A DNA stretch of 64,000 nt from Enterobacteriaceae bacterium UBA5654. GTDB lineage: Bacteria; Pseudomonadota; Gammaproteobacteria; Enterobacterales; Enterobacteriaceae. The stretch lies in contig DIJC01000020.1 in assembly GCA_002421005.1 (NCBI GenBank), positions 238,140 to 302,139 of the forward strand, given 5' to 3'. The notes beneath the pieces are model-generated. The model was not told the DNA's origin and searched no databases. It worked only from the letters and a program-made list of their open reading frames with translations. Below, in pieces: positions 61,101-64,000 of this stretch. A program made the translations under genes and the position numbers. How positions within the stretch are numbered: position 1 is the stretch's first letter; each line of letters starts with the position of its first letter.

Positions 61101-61434
61101 GCGCTGGGAGTGGGTGTGTTTTTTTTGGATGTGTCTGGCGCTGGAAGTGGGGTCATAGCCAGCAATGTTTTTGCGACTTTCAGCCGGAAAAGTCTGCGCT
61201 GTGAGTGGGTGTGTTTTTTTGGATGTGTCTGGCGCTGGAGGTGGGGTCATAGCCAGCAATGGCTTTGTGACTTTCAGCCGGAAAAGTCTGCGCTGGGCGT
61301 GGGTGTGTTTTTTGGGATGTGTCTGGCGCTGGACGTGGGGTCATAGCCAGCAATGTTTTTGCGACTTTCAGCCGGAAAAGTCTGCGCTGGGAGTGGATGT
61401 GTTTTTTAGGGCGTTTTTGGCGCTGGAAGTGGGG
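61086..61434. repeat. Tandem array of 94-95 bp repeats
   Basis: Units start with GCGCTG(G/T)GAGTGGGTGTG-type sequence at 61101, 61196, 61290 and 61384 (periods 95, 94, 94). Three are complete and the fourth is about 51 bp. A 15-bp partial unit end precedes the first. Each unit has a T6-T8 run, the block TCTGGCGCTGG, a CTGGC/GCCAG pairing around GGGGTCATA, and ends CAGCCGGAAAAGTCT. Periods not divisible by three argue against a repeat protein. Confidence 0.85.
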
Positions 61435-61481
61435 ATTGGTTGAACACTTCCAATCGGATAAAACCCGCGCACCGCGCACAT

Positions 61482-61508
61482 AGCCTGAAATTTTTTTCAG
61501 GCTTTTTT
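61482..61508. terminator. Strong bidirectional-looking terminator
   Basis: AGCCTGAAA and TTTCAGGCT form a perfect 9-bp stem with a TTTT loop followed by T5. The A-rich inner stem also allows a short U-run leftward. It separates the repeat array from the SDR gene, whose stop is at 61553. Confidence 0.8.
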
Positions 61509-61552
61509 ATGGCGCGATAGCGGGGGGATTTCGTCAGAAAAGATGCTGGTTT

Positions 61553-62317
61553 TCAGTCGCGATCGATGGCAAATGGTTGCCACGCCTGGCGCACGGGCAT
61601 CACTTCCACGCGGTTGATATTCATATGATCCGGCAGCGTCGCGATATAAAACATTTGATCGGCAATGTCGACGGCGCTTAGCGGCGTGGTTCCCTGATAC
61701 AGTTTATCCGAAGCGGCCTGGTCGCCTTTGGTGCGTACCAGCGTGAATTCCGTTTCCGCGATCCCCGGCGCGAGATCCGTTACCCGCACGCCGGTGCCTA
61801 ATAAATCGCAGCGCAGGTTATAGCTGAACTGCTTCACAAAAGCTTTACTGGCACCGTAGACATGACTGCCAGGGTAGGGCCATTGCCCGGCGATGGAGCC
61901 AACGTTGATCATCGTGGCACCCGTACCGTGGCGGATAAGCGCGGGCAGGACGGCGTGCGCGACGTTGACCAGCCCGGTGATATTGGTGTCGATCATCGTT
62001 TGCCAGTCCTCCAGCGCCACCTGCTGGGCGGGTTGGGGAGCCAGCGCCAGACCCGCGTTGTTAATCAGCGTGGTGATATCGGCAAACGCGGAGGGCAGAG
62101 ACACTACCGCCGCCTGCACCGCCGCGCTGTCGCGCACGTCCAGTTCAATAATATGGACCGGAACCTGCTGCGCCAGCCGCTCCTTGAGCGCTTCCAGCCG
62201 CGCCAGGCGACGACCGCTCAGAATCAACGACCAGCCCGCTGCGGCAAACGTCTGCGCCGCCGCCTCGCCAAAACCGGACGTTGCGCCAGTAATAAAAACA
62301 ACCTTATTTACAGCCAT
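61553..62317 (-). CDS. SDR-family dehydrogenase (YdfG-like)
   Basis: The 254-residue classical short-chain dehydrogenase has cofactor motif TGATSGFGEAAA with SGRRLARLEAL suited to NADP, NNAG, catalytic serine in NVGSIAGQWPYPG and YGASK (YxxxK). It resembles YdfG-type 3-hydroxy-acid/serine dehydrogenases. ATG 62317 is chosen because homologues begin MxxKVVFITGA. It is divergent from the class III aminotransferase, and the shared promoter carries two inverted ACTGGCTCT motifs. Confidence 0.87.
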   Translation of the reverse strand: MAVNKVVFITGATSGFGEAAAQTFAAAGWSLILSGRRLARLEALKERLAQQVPVHIIELDVRDSAAVQAAVVSLPSAFADITTLINNAGLALAPQPAQQVALEDWQTMIDTNITGLVNVAHAVLPALIRHGTGATMINVGSIAGQWPYPGSHVYGASKAFVKQFSYNLRCDLLGTGVRVTDLAPGIAETEFTLVRTKGDQAASDKLYQGTTPLSAVDIADQMFYIATLPDHMNINRVEVMPVRQAWQPFAIDRD

Positions 62318-62375
62318 GCTCTTCTCCAGTGCCGGGGGATAACCGCCACTATAAAAACCCCGCCGGACCGACAAC

Positions 62376-62437
62376 AGAGCCAGTCGTCAGATTATGTTGT
62401 GACACTTGTGTCACAACTTTTTAACCGGACTGGCTCT
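62376..62437. promoter_or_regulatory. Nested inverted repeats between SDR and aminotransferase genes
   Basis: Outer arms AGAGCCAGTC (62376-62385) and GACTGGCTCT (62428-62437) contain two divergent copies of the motif found near the MocR promoter. Inside lies GTTGTGACAC-TT-GTGTCACAAC (62396-62417), a perfect 10-bp inverted repeat. Each ACTGGCTCT reads toward its own gene. The outer motif is a MocR candidate; the inner palindrome may bind a second regulator. Confidence 0.65.
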
Positions 62438-62500
62438 ACCTCGTGCCAGAGCGAGCAGTGATGATGAAAACATCAATCACACCAGACAGAGGGGCAGAGC

Positions 62501-63838
62501 ATGAAACTGGCACTTCAGGACGAAACGGGTATCACCAACGACGATGTCCGTCAGTTGGATCGCGCTTATGTTTTTCATTCATGGTCCATGCAGGGCAACC
62601 TTAACCCGCTGGTCATCGCCGGGGCGCAGGGCTGCGAACTGTGGGATTATGAAGGCAATAGCTGGCTGGATTTCAGCAGCCAGCTGGTCAACGTTAACAT
62701 TGGCTATCAGCACCCGCGCGTACTGGCGGCGATGAAGGCGCAGCTTGATGAACTGGTGACGATTGCACCCGCCACCGCTAACCTGGCGCGCGGCGAAGCG
62801 GCGAAGCGGATTGTGGAACTGGCCCCGGAAGGGTTCAGCAAAGTGTTTTTCACCAACGCCGGGGCCGACGCCAACGAGAACGCCATCCGCATGGCGCGGA
62901 TGTATACCGGGCGCGATAAAATTCTTTCCGCTTACCGCTCTTATCATGGCAACACCGGCAGCGCGATTGCCGCCACCGGCGACTGGCGGCGAGTACCGAA
63001 TGAGTTTTCGCGCGGGCACGTCCATTTCTTCAACCCGTATCTTTATCGCAGCGAATTTAACGCCAGCAATGAGCAGGAAGAATGCACGCGCGCGCTGGCG
63101 CATCTGCGGCGGATGATTGAGTGCGAAGGGCCAAAGGCCATCGCCGCCATTTTGCTGGAGTCGATTCCCGGCACGGCGGGCGTACTGGTCCCTCCGGCGG
63201 GCTATATGCAGGGCGTGCGGGCGCTGGCCGATGAGTTCGGCATCATACTGATCCTTGATGAAGTGATGGCCGGATTCGGTCGTACCGGAAGCTGGTTTGC
63301 TTTTGAGCAGGACGGTATCGTCCCGGATCTAATCACCTTTGCGAAAGGGGTGAACGCGGGCTATGCCCCTGCGGGCGGCGTACTGATTAGCGAGCCGATC
63401 GCCCATTATTTTGACGACCACTTTTTTGCCGGGGGGCTGACCTATTCCGGGCATCCGCTGGCGATGGCGGCGATTGTTGCCACCATTGATGCCATGAAGG
63501 AGGAAAAAGTGGTGGAGAACGCGGCATTCACCGGCGATCAGATATTGCGTCCGGGTCTGGAGGCGCTGGCGGCAAAACACCCGCTGATAGGTGATGTGCG
63601 CGGGCGCGGCGTTTTTCAGGCGCTGGAACTGGTGACCGATCGGCAGAGTAAAACGGCAGTCGCGGCAGCGGATATGGCAGCGATCAAAAGCGCGTTAACT
63701 GAGGCGGGAGTGCTGAGTTTTGTGGTCGAAAACCGCATTCACGTGGTGCCACCCTGTACCATCAGCACGGCACAGGTTCAGCAGGGGTTAGCGATTTTTG
63801 ACCGCGTGCTGGGACAGTTTGGCGGGCTGGTGAAATAG
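62501..63838 (+). CDS. Class III (omega-type) PLP aminotransferase
   Basis: The 445-residue enzyme has family marks YEGNSWLDFSSQLVNVNIGY, FFTNAGADANENAIRMAR, YRSYHGNTGSA, ILDEVMAGFGRTG and the PLP lysine in LITFAKGVNAGYAPAGG. It transaminates a terminal amine or similar amino group (for example beta-alanine, GABA or taurine) onto a keto acid. The adjacent SDR could reduce or oxidise the product. The ATG at 62501 has a purine-rich GAGGGGCAGAGC upstream. The MocR-like motif in its promoter links it to the importer at 57.8 kb. Confidence 0.88.
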   Translation: MKLALQDETGITNDDVRQLDRAYVFHSWSMQGNLNPLVIAGAQGCELWDYEGNSWLDFSSQLVNVNIGYQHPRVLAAMKAQLDELVTIAPATANLARGEAAKRIVELAPEGFSKVFFTNAGADANENAIRMARMYTGRDKILSAYRSYHGNTGSAIAATGDWRRVPNEFSRGHVHFFNPYLYRSEFNASNEQEECTRALAHLRRMIECEGPKAIAAILLESIPGTAGVLVPPAGYMQGVRALADEFGIILILDEVMAGFGRTGSWFAFEQDGIVPDLITFAKGVNAGYAPAGGVLISEPIAHYFDDHFFAGGLTYSGHPLAMAAIVATIDAMKEEKVVENAAFTGDQILRPGLEALAAKHPLIGDVRGRGVFQALELVTDRQSKTAVAAADMAAIKSALTEAGVLSFVVENRIHVVPPCTISTAQVQQGLAIFDRVLGQFGGLVK

Positions 63839-63855
63839 GGAATTGCTGGGGACGG

Positions 63856-63994
63856 AGAGGGGGGGAAGCCTGACGTAAGCGGTTGGGGCGTGCTTTCCCC
63901 CCTCTCCCTAACCCTCTCCCTCAAGGGAGAGGGAACTGCCCGAGCGCGGGGTGACGTCCGGCGTCGGTTTCCCCCCTCTCCCCCGGGGAGAGGG
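63856..63994. repeat. REP-like hairpin cluster at the window edge
   Basis: GGAGAGGGGGG near 63856 can pair with CCCCCCTCTCC near 63897. CCCTCTCCCT-CA-AGGGAGAGGG (63912-63933) and CCCTCTCCCC/GGGGAGAGGG (63974-63994) are further stems. This CCCTCTCCC-rich hairpin type is a common extragenic palindrome in gammaproteobacteria. It follows the aminotransferase gene and continues toward the edge. Confidence 0.6.
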
Positions 63995-64000
63995 CCGGGG

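Noticed and set aside
61180..61479. Minus-strand frame with apparent protein repeats across the tandem array
   Set aside because: The DNA periods (95, 94, 94) are not multiples of three, so the frame changes between units; the similarity comes from the DNA repeat.
1..64000. CRISPR array
   Set aside because: No series of short identical repeats with unique spacers was seen; the only tandem array has contiguous 94-95 bp units and no spacers.

Overview
The window is enterobacterial chromosome. Its core markers (ybcJ, folD, the tRNA-Arg(UCU) gene argU, pheP, nfsB, ybdJ, ybdK) are close relatives of E. coli genes, and they sit among ramR, romA and ramA, a set typical of Enterobacter/Klebsiella-type genera (Enterobacter, Leclercia, Lelliottia, Klebsiella, Citrobacter). 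The genus cannot be fixed from the sequence alone. Between these markers lie large accessory blocks for transport, catabolism and iron uptake.

Layout. 1-2959: the 5' part of a PTS EIICB gene, ybcJ-folD, and argU. 2937-8532: a decayed island flanked by a 16-bp repeat of the argU 3' end. It holds an integrase tail, two small membrane-protein genes, a Tle3-type phospholipase effector fused by deletion to a truncated vgrG, two disrupted unknown genes and a TssL-like fragment, so it looks like the scar of a type VI secretion (T6SS) effector locus. 8640-21286: a catabolic block with the three 5-oxoprolinase subunits (pxpBC on one strand, pxpA divergent), a spermidine-type ABC importer with a fused double permease, an N-acyl-D-amino-acid deacylase, an SDR protein, two DapA-family proteins, an aminotransferase and a FadR-type GntR regulator. 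A palindrome in the divergent promoter is the likely operator.

21708-24509: an ASCH-domain protein, an AI-2E-family membrane protein, and yciG-yciF. 24626-28163: an iron-regulated pair (YncE-like lipoprotein and TonB-dependent receptor) behind a Fur box. 28269-29660: pheP. 29759-34250: a sugar- or nucleoside-type operon (NHS-family transporter, TIM-barrel isomerase, Gfo/Idh/MocA dehydrogenase, LacI regulator) behind two identical palindromes. 34247-36448: a Slam outer-membrane translocon with its surface lipoprotein (type XI secretion). 36711-39784: a drug-type MFS exporter with a divergent XRE regulator, then nfsB. 39914-42156: the ramR/romA-ramA multidrug-resistance control locus with a recognisable RamR operator. 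42175-46134: a FoxA-like siderophore receptor divergent from an exported Fes-like esterase, with a Fur-like site between. Then ybdJ and ybdK.

48032-63838: a second catabolic block. A peptide-type ABC importer runs into an amidase and an M20 carbamoylase-type hydrolase. A MocR-type regulator is divergent from a polar-amino-acid ABC importer. Beyond a 335-bp tandem-repeat array lie a divergent SDR gene and a class III aminotransferase. A 9-bp motif occurs once next to the MocR promoter and twice, in inverted orientation, in the SDR/aminotransferase promoter, which suggests one regulon. The window ends in REP-like hairpins.

The most interesting elements are the Slam/lipoprotein pair, the oxoprolinase/D-aminoacylase block, the MocR motif regulon, the T6SS effector scar and the 94-95 bp repeat array.
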